From contig CM061243.1 in the NCBI GenBank assembly GCA_030848705.1, forward strand, positions 113,918,674 to 113,982,673: a stretch of 64,000 bases of DNA. Direction: 5' to 3'. This document shows positions 13,075 through 25,494 of the stretch, piece after piece (the first letter of the stretch is position 1; each line of letters begins with the position of its first letter). Both the position numbers and the translations under genes were made by a program. Origin of the DNA: Heracleum sosnowskyi (lineage: Eukaryota > Streptophyta > Magnoliopsida > Apiales > Apiaceae). Below the pieces are notes generated by a model. That model was given only the letters and a program-made list of their open reading frames with translations. It had not been told where the DNA came from and did not search any database.

Positions 13075-13159
<85 letters not shown>
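13075..13159. repeat. (TA)n microsatellite, about 85 bp
   Basis: Uninterrupted TA dinucleotides directly beside the end of the 12183-13074 element. Confidence 0.95.
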
Positions 13160-13161
<2 letters not shown>

Positions 13162-13752
13162 TATTATACATATATACAAATACTCAAAAGAACATATAAA
13201 GATCCTTGACATGATCAAAATAAATCAAATATCATACACGTGAAATAACACGAATAACAAGAAAATTAAAGAATCGTTACCTTTTCTTCTAAACTTGTTA
13301 TGAGACCTCCTCTCGTGCTCTTCTTTTTCTCCTTCTCCTCCTCCTCTCTCTTTTTCAGCGTCTCTATCTCTCTCTCTCATGTTTGCTAGGGTTTTCATCT
13401 CTTTTTTTTAACACGCTCGTATCTATATATGTATAGGTCAATTTTAATTAAATTGGGCCAACTGAAACTTTAAACTAAAGCCCAACAAAATTAAATTAGC
13501 AAGACTCATTAATTTTATATTTTTTTTCTAAAATCAAATTATATAATTATCTTAAATTTTAATCCACTTCTAATTCTGATTTCTAGCAAATTTTAATCTA
13601 TTAAAACTACAACAAAAAAATCCGGGATATTACAAACTACCCTCCTTAAAAAGAATTTGGTAACAATTCTATCACATGACACGTCGCATCCTAGGAAGTG
13701 TACTAGTCCCATACCTAACACAGTCCGAAGGACATCCTGCTCTGATACCAAC

Positions 13753-14442
13753 TGTAACAGCCCGACTTTTCGGACTATTATTCTAAATACGAAATTTAAA
13801 TAAAATACATTTCTTTATTCAATAAATACAAAATTGCACAAAAGTCAAATGCAGCGGTCAAACTTAATAATCAAAAATATAAAATCGGAGACGTAGCTCC
13901 ACAATTCAATAATAAATTCGAACATATAAGCAATTTATTTCCATAAATCTTTAAACAAATTCACATAGCAACACGAAATTGCAAAAGTCCACAGTCTTAT
14001 TCTTACTTAGCTTCCACAACGAATGAACCTGAAATGTTAGGAAAGGGGTGAGCTACACAGCTCAGCAAGTAACAATTTGACTTACAGATATTCTCAAAAA
14101 TCAGTGGGCGTTTTAATAAAACAGATTTCTCAAAATAATAATAAATTTTAAAAACCTTTACAAAAACAAATCCAGCCCAAAGTTTATATTTTCAAAACTA
14201 GAACAGAAACAGATTTAAAACAGAATTAAAACAGAAACGAAATTCTTATAAATAACCACAGTCTTGCTCTACGGCCACACTTTCCCAGTAGTCGGGATCT
14301 TATTCTTTCGCCACACTTTGCCAGTGACCGGCATCTAAAGTTCAATAATTACGCCCCCTTAATAAGTATCTAAATTTGCACACTTGTGCGCCTACTAAGG
14401 ATATCTAAGACTAGTTCCGGAACTATAACGTAAATTACGAAC
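13753..14442 (-). repeat. right LTR copy (5' LTR of minus-strand element), probably truncated
   Basis: Begins TGTAACAGCCCGAC two bases from the primer site. Similarity to the left copy ends at ACGAAC (14442), where unrelated sequence of the EXS gene promoter region begins, so the outer part of this LTR may be lost. Confidence 0.65.
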
Positions 14443-15615
14443 TAAGAATTGAGGGGACGGAGAGAGTATTATGTAAAAAGAACATTTAACTTTTTTGGAA
14501 AAAAATTACAGACTCTTGTGACCGACTAGCGCATAGCGATATCGTTAAAAAGGTGTTTGGGTCCGGGCGCTAGCAAGGAGTGTGTTAGCCGTTACACCTC
14601 AGAACAAAAATAATAAAATAAATAAAATAATAATAATAGAGAGGGGTAAACGTAAACAGAGTGAGTTGTAAGCAAAAATTACAGATCTGACTTTAAAACT
14701 GCAACAGAGGGGCTTCATAGCAGGCACCACCAGATCGAAAGCTTCCCAGAGATCACACACACTATCAATTCATCGGTTAGACTTACATGCTTTTACATAT
14801 TTATATTTTTGATTTAATTTCGTTTTTTTAGCACTTATTTTCTCTATTATTTCTTGCGATTCTCTGTATTGATTTGATTATTTGATTATTCGCAACTCCA
14901 TTTGTGACCTAGCTGCATTGCTCTCTCATATTATTATGTTTTAGATGCCAATACATTAAAATATGTGTATATATTTGCGTTTGTTGAAAAATTAATCGAG
15001 GTACGGTAATTTCGATGCAGGCCGTTTTAATTTATTAGTTTAGTTCTGATTGTTAGGGATGATTTTTGATATCGTTAGTTGTGTAAGGATTTATAAATTA
15101 CGAGACGTTATGTGTGTTTTTTAATTTTTGTGTGAAGAAGTGTAGTGTTATTTTTCGTATTAGATAGGTTGTAAATAATTGAAACATCACTAGTAGTTTT
15201 GTGTTTTGGTTGTAATATAGAATTTGAATATATGCTATGTACTGGATGCAGACCACTTGAAATTTTAGATACAGTTTCGGAAGATAATTCAGCGAGTGAT
15301 GTAAAGGTTTACAGGTGAATTACGAAGTTAATATGTATTTGTTTACATACTAAATGAAATCTTGTTTTTGATTTGCTAAATTTTTGTATCAAATTAATTT
15401 GGAGTTCTTTATTTGACAATTGCTTCGCCTCATGTATCACATTACGTGTACTAGTTTAGAATTTTTTTTAAAATGAAACTAGTTTAGATTTCATCCTAAA
15501 GAATCTTGAAAAATAATAATCGATACTAGTGTTGAATTATATCATCCTGCTGGTACGAGGCTAATGTCAATGAGGAGGACTCACTCTTATTTATGTGAGT
15601 TAAGAAGGAGGGGGA

Positions 15616-15629
15616 GGGGGGGGGGGGGG
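15616..15629 (+). repeat. G14 homopolymer in the EXS leader intron
   Basis: Fourteen consecutive G bases preceded by GGAGGGGGA; a candidate G-quadruplex or sequencing-difficult site. Confidence 0.8.
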
Positions 15630-15843
15630 ATCTTGAATCACGCTAGCATGACGACATGGTGTAATAATTGCATAACTCTCTGAAGCATGTACACATAATT
15701 TACAGAAAGTATTACGTTTGCAATTCCTTGAGTTTCCTAGTTAAGTTATTGTATGTATCTGGATAGGGAAACAGAACTACATTTTGTTTACGGAACCCCC
15801 TGACTTGCTTAAGGAGCAAAGGACAATTTCTTTTTTGGTAGAA

Positions 15844-16354
15844 GTTATCACGTCGCCAAGTCGACGCTCGACACCCGAGTACCTTCGGGAAGACTAGTCG
15901 ACAAGTCGCCCGACTAGTCGTTAAAAGTCGACAATATATTCATTATGCATATACTTACTAGATTTTATATATAACATAACTAAACACATCCGTTCCATTA
16001 TTTATATCAAAAGTACTAGAATAACTACATAATAACATCCATATTACAAATATCAACATATCCAAGCAAATTAAAACAAGTATGATGAATATAAAGCAAA
16101 GTCCTCCGTCTTAAATCTTTATATCATTTTAATCTCCATCTCTTTCTAGTCTAATGTCATTTGGTTGGATACGGTTATTGGTTTGATCAAGTGACGGTAC
16201 ACCACAATCATGGTTTTCACGGCCCCAAATCGGGCTTCGAGACTCTTGGGTGAACCTTCGCGTCAACTAGTCGACAACAAGTCGGGCTTCGAGCCTTTCG
16301 GCGCCCGAGTACCTTCGCGTCGACTAGTCGTCGACTAGTCGTCTTCGTGATAAC
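15844..16354. mobile_element. MITE-like element with GTTATCACG ends
   Basis: The ends mirror each other: GTTATCACG at 15844 and CGTGATAAC at 16346-16354. Inside each end are further inverted matches, ACCCGAGTACCTTCGGG on the left against CCCGAGTACCTTCGCG on the right, and repeated GACTAGTCGAC palindromes. I see no clear target duplication, so the superfamily is open. It lies in the EXS leader intron. Confidence 0.55.
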
Positions 16355-16695
16355 AATGGTCAGGATTAGGAATCAAGCTCTAGCAGTCTAGCTTTTACAT
16401 GTATTATTATAGTTGATACGAGCTGAACAATTGGATGTCCCTCATATAGTCATATACTGAGCTCTCAAACCATTCCAGATGACCAACTCATCCAAAATCT
16501 TTAGGCGGTAGAAGAAGTACTAAATGGAAATTAACATCTCTATATAGGCATGACTTGTAAAGTTGCTTGAAATAGGTTACGACTGCTTATTTTCTTTTGT
16601 TATCATTTCAAAGAATATTAAAATTTTATATTCATACTTTTGATTTCAGGAATCAGTTATAGGTCTGATAACTTAATAGTTTCTCGTTCTGATCT

Positions 16696-19120
16696 ATGTT
16701 CGGAGGTAATGTAAGTCCTGCTAACAGTCCTCATCTACGAAAATCGTCAAGCAGATCTAGGGTCTTTGATTTGGGTATAGAATTTTTACACCACAAAGGG
16801 CATGATTTTAGTCACCTTCTATTTAAAGTCTTGGTGGTTATCTGTTAATATTTTAATATTCTGAAATATTTTTAGGTGTTGGTGATTTGGGAAGTAGTGC
16901 AGAAGAAAATTTCTTGCAATCAGTAGGATCAGATGAGATGAAGGGTGTGTCGACACCACTGACTAGTGTGGCAATAATGCCGTCTCCAGTTTTGCTTTGG
17001 AGACTAAAGGTATCCATCAAATGACCCTAAATTTGTGTTGCTTCAATGTATGCTGATGCAAAATGTGTATGCCTCAATTTTGTTTACAATATTTTTTTGA
17101 GTTGATTTCAGGTCTTATTGTTTGTCATATGGGGTTTCATTTGCTGTAAGGTTAGTTCTGCTGCTATCACATAGCTTTGCATCTTGACTAAAATATTAAA
17201 AGTGAAGAAGTTGGTTCTCATTTTTGTACATGTATGATATACACAGGTTGGATGGGGTTCTGTTATGAGAATGAGTGCAGACCTGCGGGACCTTTTTTTA
17301 TATGAGGCCTTCTTATATTACAATCCTCTACTTCTTGTGGTACTGAAGCCTTGCACATATATTTAATGTACCATTCATTACTGGACTACAAATTTTACTG
17401 TATATGTTTTCTTCTGTTAATTCTTTATTGTGATTTTATGTTGCAGACTATGATGGTTTGGCTTTGGGGCATAAACTTGTGGGTCTTTTTCCAAGCTAAC
17501 ATTAATTATGCCACAATTTTTGAGCTTGATCAGTATCACCTTACCCACAGAGAGATATGGAAGGTAGACCACATTTTAATAAAAAATATACTTACATGTA
17601 TAATAGTTTAATTATTATTTGTTATATAGGAAAACTAAGATGTAACATTCTTGCTTTTCAAACAATTCTTGTTCTGTTCGAACTTATGATCTCTGTGTTT
17701 TTTATTTTGCTTCATCTCTCATATTGCCAATAATTTAGTATACATAAGATTAACATTTTACTCTTACAAGCAGTGTGCAACCTGGATGACAATCATTGTT
17801 CCTACTAGCATGACGGCTTATCTTTATCTGTATTCGCATGGAGAAGTTCCGCTGGCTGCATTCCAACCAGTGTAATAGATGCCTCCTCTTTGTTCAGTTG
17901 ATTAAAATTCTTTCTTTTACTCAATATGTTGGTTGAACTTATGACGCATCACACGCCTTGGGTAACACCATCTTTATATAGTAGTAAATTAATTTATGGC
18001 CTTAAATTGGGAGCATGAAGCAGGAAATCTACATGCTGTCTTTATTGATGTGGCAACGCATTGATTTTCGAAGTTGGGCATTTTTTGAAATGTTTGACAT
18101 GTTTTCTATTGTCATCAACTTAGGAGAGGGATTTATTGTTAAGATGCTAGTTTTATGTGTGAGAAGGATTTGCTCAACCGTGTAATAATACATATAACTG
18201 ATTGCAGGTGCTCTTGTATTCTGCTGTTGTGATGATTATCATATTCCCATTTGATATTTTCTATTTGTCGTCTCGCTACTTCTTGTTGAGGACTCTTTGG
18301 CGGATAGTGTTTCCATTGCAGGCAAGTTTAGGATATTACTTGAGATGTTTTATGTATTTTGATAAACACAATATGATATATTATTTGTAGTTTTTAAATT
18401 GGCAAAGCAAAGTGATATGGAAACAAGGTTAAGGGTTGAACAAGCCCTTACTTATTTACTGTTTAAATAGTCTATACCCAAACATGTCCAAAAGAGGGTT
18501 ATAGCACCACTCCGAATCAACTAAAACTTTGACCAAATACAAGCATTAAAGTTTTTAGTAAACTGCTGAAAAAGACCATAGAACTACTTACCGAAGAGAT
18601 TAATGATGGCATCATCCCCTACATGATCATATAAAAATGACTTGCATCCTGATGTCATCAGATTGTTGTAATTTTCCTAAAATTGGATGTTTCCTATGCA
18701 AATTTCTAGTTTTCTATGTTAAATTACACATCAACTCTTGAGCAAATTATTTTTGGGCGGGGGATCGTAGCAAGACTTTACAACCAATGGAACTTGACGT
18801 TATACAATTGCGTTTTGATGTCTTACATTAAGTGCTACCCTGTTTTCTATTTCCCAGTGGTGGGTGTCAAAATTGACTAGTGTTTACATCAAAACGTGGC
18901 GTTCTCTCACATTACAAAGGAAATTGATGGGAGTATAAGCCACAAACTTCATATCACTGGGGCTTGGGGAAAAAAGTTGTTACAATTTTAATTAAATTAT
19001 CAGTCACATGCTTGCTTAACATTCTTACATCATGCTTTTCTTGATAAATACAGGCAATTACATTCCCCGACTTTTTCGTGGCTGATATATTTACCTCTAT
19101 GTCAAAGGTACTAGTTGTAA

Positions 19121-19193
<73 letters not shown>

Positions 19194-22100
19194 GTATGTA
19201 TATATATATATTTAATATCATATATGTGCTTATTAAATGTGTGAGGTCATTCTAGTACCTTGTGTGTTCTATTCGTTCAGGTGGTTATTAATTGCTACAC
19301 TACAAATTTTATACAGTAATTGTAATTTAGTAAGGTCCATTTATGAATAGATTACCCTACGGCCTACCTGATGGTTTTACTTTGAAGCTTAAATAATTTG
19401 CCGAGGCTACACAAAGTGAATAGAAAAATCCTACATTTTGACTGCTTCTCCCTCTATGCATTAGCTCTTGATCTTGAAGCTATCATTCCCATAATTTTAT
19501 TTTATTTTTGAAGTTATTTACAAGGTGGCCCCTGTATTTTATATATATTTGAATTTTTTTAAGTTATGTATAAGGTATATGCTGTCTTTTAAATATCACA
19601 CCGTAGTTTGCTATGTTGTTCAAATATTATACTTTAACACAATCATGCAGCATATTTCTTGGAAAAATCTTATTCTAAAATCAGAAGTTAAAGATTTGGG
19701 ATTGTCATATCCTGATAGCATGGTTAACTTTTTAAGTGGTGTATTAATGTTTACCATCGACTCGTTACCAGAATTCTAAAGTAACTTTGGCTGTACATTC
19801 TTAGAACCTCCTCTGTGATACGACATAATAGCGATGTTCCAAAAATCAGTATATATGTACTTTTTTGGATAAACACAATATTGTTTGTTGGATAGAATCT
19901 TACTTATAGCATATTAGGAGTTGCAAGTAATGTAAACATATCCACAGTTAAACCCTTAATTTTAAGTCTTCACTTACTTTCTTGTGGTGTGCTTTTAATG
20001 TTTGAACTTTCTTTATTCAGGTTTTCTCAGATTTGGAGCGATCAGTTTGTAGGATGGTTCATCGACAGGTTTCATTTTCCTTCTCTATATAAAACTTTTG
20101 CCTGTAAAATAGGGTTTGTGTGCTCTATTTTAATGCTGGGACAATTTTAACATTTACTAGTTACCAAATTGAACATGTTATAATTTGATTGAAAATAAGA
20201 ATAAATTTGAGCATATGCTTATACAAGTCAAAAAACTATTTACCTTGTATATACTTTTGAATGATTACATACATCGGGATATGCTTTAGATCCCATTGAT
20301 GTTGGTGGTTGGGCCTTGAGGCTTGTGCTCAAAGTACGACCACAATTTTAAATGACTACGTAATATCAACCCCTGATCCATCAGCAAAGGTAAAAATGGA
20401 ATGTACTAGAGATATTAGGCATGCTGGATTGCGAGAATGTATATGCACACATATAGTGGGTGTTTGGAAAGCAAGGTTGACAAACTTTAGACCATCTCAA
20501 CCGAACTTCATAATTGCGTAATTTTTGTACTAAAATGGTGCAAGTTAGTGTTGCACCAAATCTGGTGTAACTTTTACCCTAAATTTTAGTTTGCCGGAAT
20601 CTCAATTGTACTCATATTATTATTAATTAAAACAAATTCATTCATTCTATGCCCCAAAATTATATTCTTTTTGGTAATTAGATCAGATGCATGTTGTACT
20701 ATTGTTTTTAGTTGTTTAAGTTGTGGAAACAACCTATCTTGTGTTTGGTTGGGATGAATGAAAATGGAAGGAATGGAAAGAAATTTGAACTATAATATAT
20801 TTTATTGTTCACATTTTTCATTCATTCATCCATTCCATTTATAACAACCTAAGCTAAAATTTAAACATCCCATTTTGAGATGGATTTCCTTCCCCTTACT
20901 CACTTTCTTCCCAAATCCTATCATAACAAATTTGCACTCATTGTTTTTTCAAACTTTTCCTCCAAACTCTAATCTTTTCCATTAATTTTACTCATTCCAT
21001 TCCATTCTCCCGAACCAAACACAACACTAAGGTCTTTGTGCATCTCAGGCTGAAAATAATCTCCACGAATGAGATACATTTTGTTTGGTTTGGTTAAGTT
21101 ATATAGACAAATAAACTATCACTAATACATCAATGTTGCAATTAAGTGTTAAAAGTGTTTGCGTGTTTAATATTATTATCCTAATTTTTTATTATGTAAA
21201 ATGTAGTACTCCTTTTTATGATGTTAGATTTCATGTATCCTTATATGTCGTGTTAATTATGTTTTCTAAAGTTTGTATCGTAATAATTACATAAAGCAGC
21301 AAATAAATAAAAGATATAGTTAAGCAATTTATGTTAATTAGTATAAAATTGATTGCCAGTAATATATATTACTAATAACTAACATTTATTAAATTAAAAA
21401 TGATTTATAACAGTCACATCCCAACTACTTAAATATACATAACTGGTCCTTTAATTTATAATATTGAAACCCCTGATTTTTTATAACAATTAACTATAGT
21501 TTATGAACTAAAAACTATCGAGTTTTTAATATTATGATAAAATAATATATTTTGAACAAATATATTATGAATGCCATATTAGATATATTTAATATGATCA
21601 TGAAATATCGTAGTTATAGAAATATAGTAGTTACTATTGGTGTATATATAAAAAAAGATTTGGAATGTTTTTGGTATGAAGTACATATAGTATGGGTAGT
21701 GGTCGATTAGGGGGAAGTGTAACTTTTAAACCCAAGCCTTCATCTCATTTTTAAATGTTTGTTTTCTTAATTCGTTGGGTGGTGGATGTTCAGCAATTAA
21801 CCAGCCAAGCCTTTTCATTTTTAAATGTTTGTTTCCTAAATTTTAATTCTTTTGTGAGGTATGCAGGAATTAGATTAGTACATCTTCCCCTAAAACAAAC
21901 TGCCCTGCTTGAACTTTTCCTGTTAATTGGACCATATTTTGACGAGCGACTAAAAGAAATTATTAAAAATTTGTACATATTTGAAATTAAATCTTGAAAT
22001 AGATTAAGATGTATTTACTAACACAGAAATTTATTTACAATTATTATACGATATCGATAAATTGCATTTTATAATCTGTCAATTTCACTGTACAAACTCA

Positions 22101-25100
22101 AACTGTAAACAAATGGTACACAAAGGAAATATTATTTATCATTAGATTTATTATTTATTTTCAAATTTTAGTTTTTTACTTGCACTAGATTGTACTAATT
22201 ATCCAATTGTTTTTTTTGGGGGGGGGGGGGGTGAATTTTTTCTGTGTAGGGGGGTTAATGTAATACTCGGTAACATACACTATGACTATTGCCTATTGTA
22301 CAATTATTACTCTCCATGTTGAGAATCCAATAGTAAAGGATTTGCCAACTTGATACTTGTATAAATTTTTCTCGCTAATATTGTCATCAATATGTAATAA
22401 TGGAATATCTTTGTAACCTGCTACGGAGGATTTCGTAACATGAACTCTTTGTTGCACAAGTAATTTTCTAAAAAGACACTTTAATCTGGTAGTATGGTTA
22501 TTTTAACAATTTTTTTTTGTAAGATAGCTAAACTTAGTGATATCACAATGCAAGTGATTCCATGTATTAATTTCCAAGTTATCAGCCATTTTGAGCTTAC
22601 ATCCTAGTGATTCTGAAAATCTCCTGTCCTTACTGATATGATTCATAACCATGTCTAGGTTGCCACCATTGCATGGTTTGAAGCAGACTCCATTTGTGGC
22701 AGTCACTCTGTTGCGATCCCTATAGTTCTTGTTTTGCCTTATATCTTTCGTCTATTTCAATGTCTTCGGCAATACAAGGATACTGGGGAGAAAACTACTC
22801 TACTGAATGGTGAGATTCTTTCATACTCTATATCCCTACATTTTTATTTCAAGGTTTATACATAGAATGTCATTTAGCTAGTATACTTAATTTTATTTAA
22901 ATTATTATAAAAACCTATTATACTTTGTCTTCGTCATGTTCACTCATTTAAGTAACAAGTTGGACTACTAGGTGTAGTACATGTCCCTACATTATATTAT
23001 GTGATGTAGTACATATGCCATTTGTTAACTCTCTCTTTTTTATATATTTTTTGCTGGCCTTTGTTTTAAATTTTTTACTCTCTTTTTGCCTGTTAGTCAT
23101 GGTCAAGTAAAAAAACTAATGCTAAGCCTCCAATTTTTTTCCGGAAAATAAATTTTGTAAAATAGAGTTCCGAGAAACCAGACCTTTTTTTTTCTGGAAA
23201 ATAAATTATTTTTCGGTAATCGTTCTTCAGGAAAGTGTTTTCCTTTATTTGACAATTAAATGGCGAGGATGTTCATTTTGGAAAGTGTTTTTCAAGGAGA
23301 ATTTTTTATTTTACTGAATCCAAACAAACGGAACAAGTAAACGCAGGAGAACCAGAAATTCTGGAAATTATTTTCCTGAAGCTAAACAAATGCTGAAAAA
23401 TCAGCAAATAATTTTCTGGAAAATGTTCTCAGTGAAACAAATGGAGCCTAAATATTCCAATAAAACTATTATTTCCACGAAGTTGATTGTTAAGGCCTAA
23501 ACAAAATTTAAATTTAAGGATTAGTTGGTATTTTATTTGTAGCAATAGTATAGTCACTTATTAAAATGAGAGTTCACAAGTCGGTCATTATTATTCTTGT
23601 AGGGTATAGGCAGAAGAAATATTGTTTAGTATGAGAGTTAAAAAAAAAGAAAGAAAAGAAGACAACATGCAGACTGCAGAGACTGCGTATGATGTAAACT
23701 AGAAATTTCTTCAAAGTACTCCAGCAAAATAGTACCATCGTTAATTTTATATATAAAACTTGTGGGTTTTATGTACTTGAACCATATTTCTTTTACTAAC
23801 GGATGATTTTATTCCTCTATATTGTCTGGACTGGAAAATAGAAAATGTGTACTACGATTGATATGTGGTTAATTTGTTGCCATAATGGGTATCCGGTACT
23901 CCTCTTGCCGTATTGGCTTACACCTGTGCACTCTTGGTATACTAAATATTATAGGTCATTTTTACCATTAAATGCTACAATACTTCTTGGCAATGTCTCT
24001 ATTTATTACCGGGTCTATATGTTACTTTTGTGATCTTACTGTTTAACTCCTATCATCAAGTCTATCCTGCAAAATTGTGATTTTTCTAAACAAGAGCTGC
24101 AGAAGTAATAACTTTGTTCTTAAATTGTGTTCTTTTGTTGTCGATTATTCACTTTCTATCAATTTTATCCTTAGCTGTCGATACAGCTGTTTCTCTTTTT
24201 CATACATTGTTATGAAGTCTCAAGCTTATGTTCGGAATACTCCATGTTTCAGATGTAGTGATCTCTTCTATATACATTTATTTGTTTCAGCTTTAAAATA
24301 CTCGACCGCAGTACCAGTGATTTTCCTTTCAGCCCTCAAGTATCATGTCTTGCCTGATCAGTGGACAAGCATATATCGCCCTTTATGGCTTTTGTCAAGC
24401 GTTTTGAACTCTTCTTATTCTTTTTACTGGGATGTGAACAGAGACTGGGACATGAGGTATGTGAATACTTTATTTTCTTGTTGATTGTTGTCAAATATTC
24501 GTAGCACTTATTACTAGTACCCCTTCGTGCTTGTGTGATGTACTGATACTATATAGTATACTGCTCTCTCAATATATTTTCTGATTTCTGCCTAACATAT
24601 CATGACATGCATATCATTTTCTTATATCGATGCATGGACACTAACGAGTTATATTGCACCATCATTATAGTTTATCAGTAAAAACTTCATTTCTCTGACA
24701 CTTTTAAGCCATTTTTTGCTAGCTTGTCACCTGGTACCCATGGAGTATCTTTCTTTACCCTTTTTTTTTATTGTGCCAGTGGGTTCACTCGGATCTTCAA
24801 GTTTAGCAAACTGCATTTCTTCTCCCACATGTTTTATGGAAGGAAATGGGTAAGGATGCACTTCTTTTTCTTTTCAAAATCTGTTCTCGTAATTTGATCC
24901 GCCAGTTTAAATACTTTATATCCTTCTTGGGGCAGAAATAAATGCTGCAAACTGGTTAAAGAATGTACCTTGGTTAAATATAATATGAGCTGATTATTTG
25001 CGTATCTTACTTTTGAGACCAGTGGTGAAAACATGCGTTATAAGTGTACGTACAACTTATATGGGAAATGTAATAACCAGAGTAGTTCCTTGAGAGAAAC

Positions 25101-25494
25101 ATTTCTTAAATGTTATCTTCCTAGCATGAGCACTGTGAATCACAATTTGCTGAACAAACCCTGTTTTTATTATTGTGTGACTAAATTTATTACTTATACT
25201 TTCCAGCCAATAAAAGAATTTGTGTTTATATATTTGCAGGTGTACCTTTGGGTATTAAGTAGCAATCTGATACTGCGCTGCACTTGGACCTACAAGTTAT
25301 CTGCCCATCTGCGCCATAACTACCTTACGGTCTTTGCAATAACTGCATTGGAGATTTTCCGCCGGTTTCAGTGGGTATTTTTCCGAGTTGAAAAAGAGGT
25401 TAACAAAATGAACTTAAAGCAGAATATTCCGCTCTCCACAATGGACAAGTCTACCGAGGAAGATGCACTACTCTCAAGTGATTATAATGTATAA
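16696..25494 (+). CDS. EXS-domain (ERD1/XPR1/SYG1 family) membrane protein
   Basis: The CDS joins 16696-16774, 16876-17009, 17112-17150, 17247-17339, 17447-17563, 17774-17869, 18208-18321, 19054-19107, 20021-20068, 22659-22809, 24291-24456, 24780-24849 and 25240-25494, giving about 471 aa. The start MFGGNVSPANSPHLRKSSSR resembles Arabidopsis EXS proteins of this length that lack an SPX domain. Several hydrophobic segments (LFVIWGFICC, MVWLWGINLWVFF, VLLYSAVVMIIIFPF) precede the EXS signature region: FPDFFVADIFTSMSKVFSDL, an RLFQCLRQY stretch, LKYSTAVPVIF and RRFQWVFFRVE near the end. XPR1-type EXS proteins export phosphate and yeast Erd1 acts in the Golgi; localisation and substrate here are inference. 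Intron 7 has a GC donor (CAG|GCAAGT). Introns carry two MITEs, a TC/TA microsatellite and a G tract. Confidence 0.93.
19121..19210. repeat. (TC)n(TA)n compound microsatellite in EXS intron 8
   Basis: A TC run from 19121 passes into a TA run with a few TG interruptions. It starts 13 bases after the exon 8 donor. Confidence 0.9.
20737..21031. mobile_element. MITE in EXS intron 9
   Basis: Ends are inverted: TTGTGTTTGGTTGGG on the left and CCGAACCAAACACAA on the right. GGAATGG/CCATTCC-rich subterminal sequence also mirrors. The length of about 295 bp and ends resembling GTGTTTGG suggest a hAT-type MITE. No target duplication was resolved. Confidence 0.6.
22218..22231 (+). repeat. G14 homopolymer in EXS intron 9
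   Basis: Fourteen G bases after a T run, about 430 bp before exon 10. Confidence 0.8.
23115..23450. mobile_element. MITE-like element in EXS intron 10
   Basis: The left end (GCTAAGCCTCCAATTTTTTTC) and the reverse of the right end (TTTAGGCTCCATTTGTTTC) are imperfectly inverted. Both lead into GGAAAA/TTTTCC-rich interiors with repeated TTTTCTGGAAAAT and GAAAGTGTTTTCC phrases. No target duplication was assigned. Confidence 0.5.

Larger units (their letters stand above)
10530..14442 (-). mobile_element. non-coding LTR retrotransposon, minus orientation
   Basis: Two direct copies of about 700 bp (10530-11231 and 13753-14442) flank an interior. Beside the right copy, the plus strand reads GCTCTGATACCA (13739-13750), the reverse of TGGTATCAGAGC, the initiator-methionine tRNA primer site. 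This fixes transcription as minus, with the right copy as 5' LTR. The interior has no gag or pol frame. A purine-rich transcribed-looking stretch at about 13290-13400 (minus strand) ends at a splice-donor-like AAGGTAACG. The element therefore looks like a LARD/TRIM-class passenger. It ends about 250 bp upstream of the likely EXS gene transcript start. Confidence 0.7.
14443..16695 (+). promoter_or_regulatory. EXS gene promoter, 5' leader and leader intron (inferred)
   Basis: A leader exon probably ends at CATCG|GTTAGA (donor 14776), and the acceptor TTTCAG|GAATC (exon from 16650) precedes the start codon at 16696. This gives a 5' leader intron of about 1.87 kb. The intron contains a 14-base G tract and a MITE, listed separately. 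No convincing TATA box was chosen. The splice pair is a reading of signals only. Confidence 0.45.

Noticed and set aside
10530..14442. Direct repeats as a tandem gene duplication
   Set aside because: The initiator-methionine tRNA primer site beside one repeat and TG-type end identify them as LTRs.
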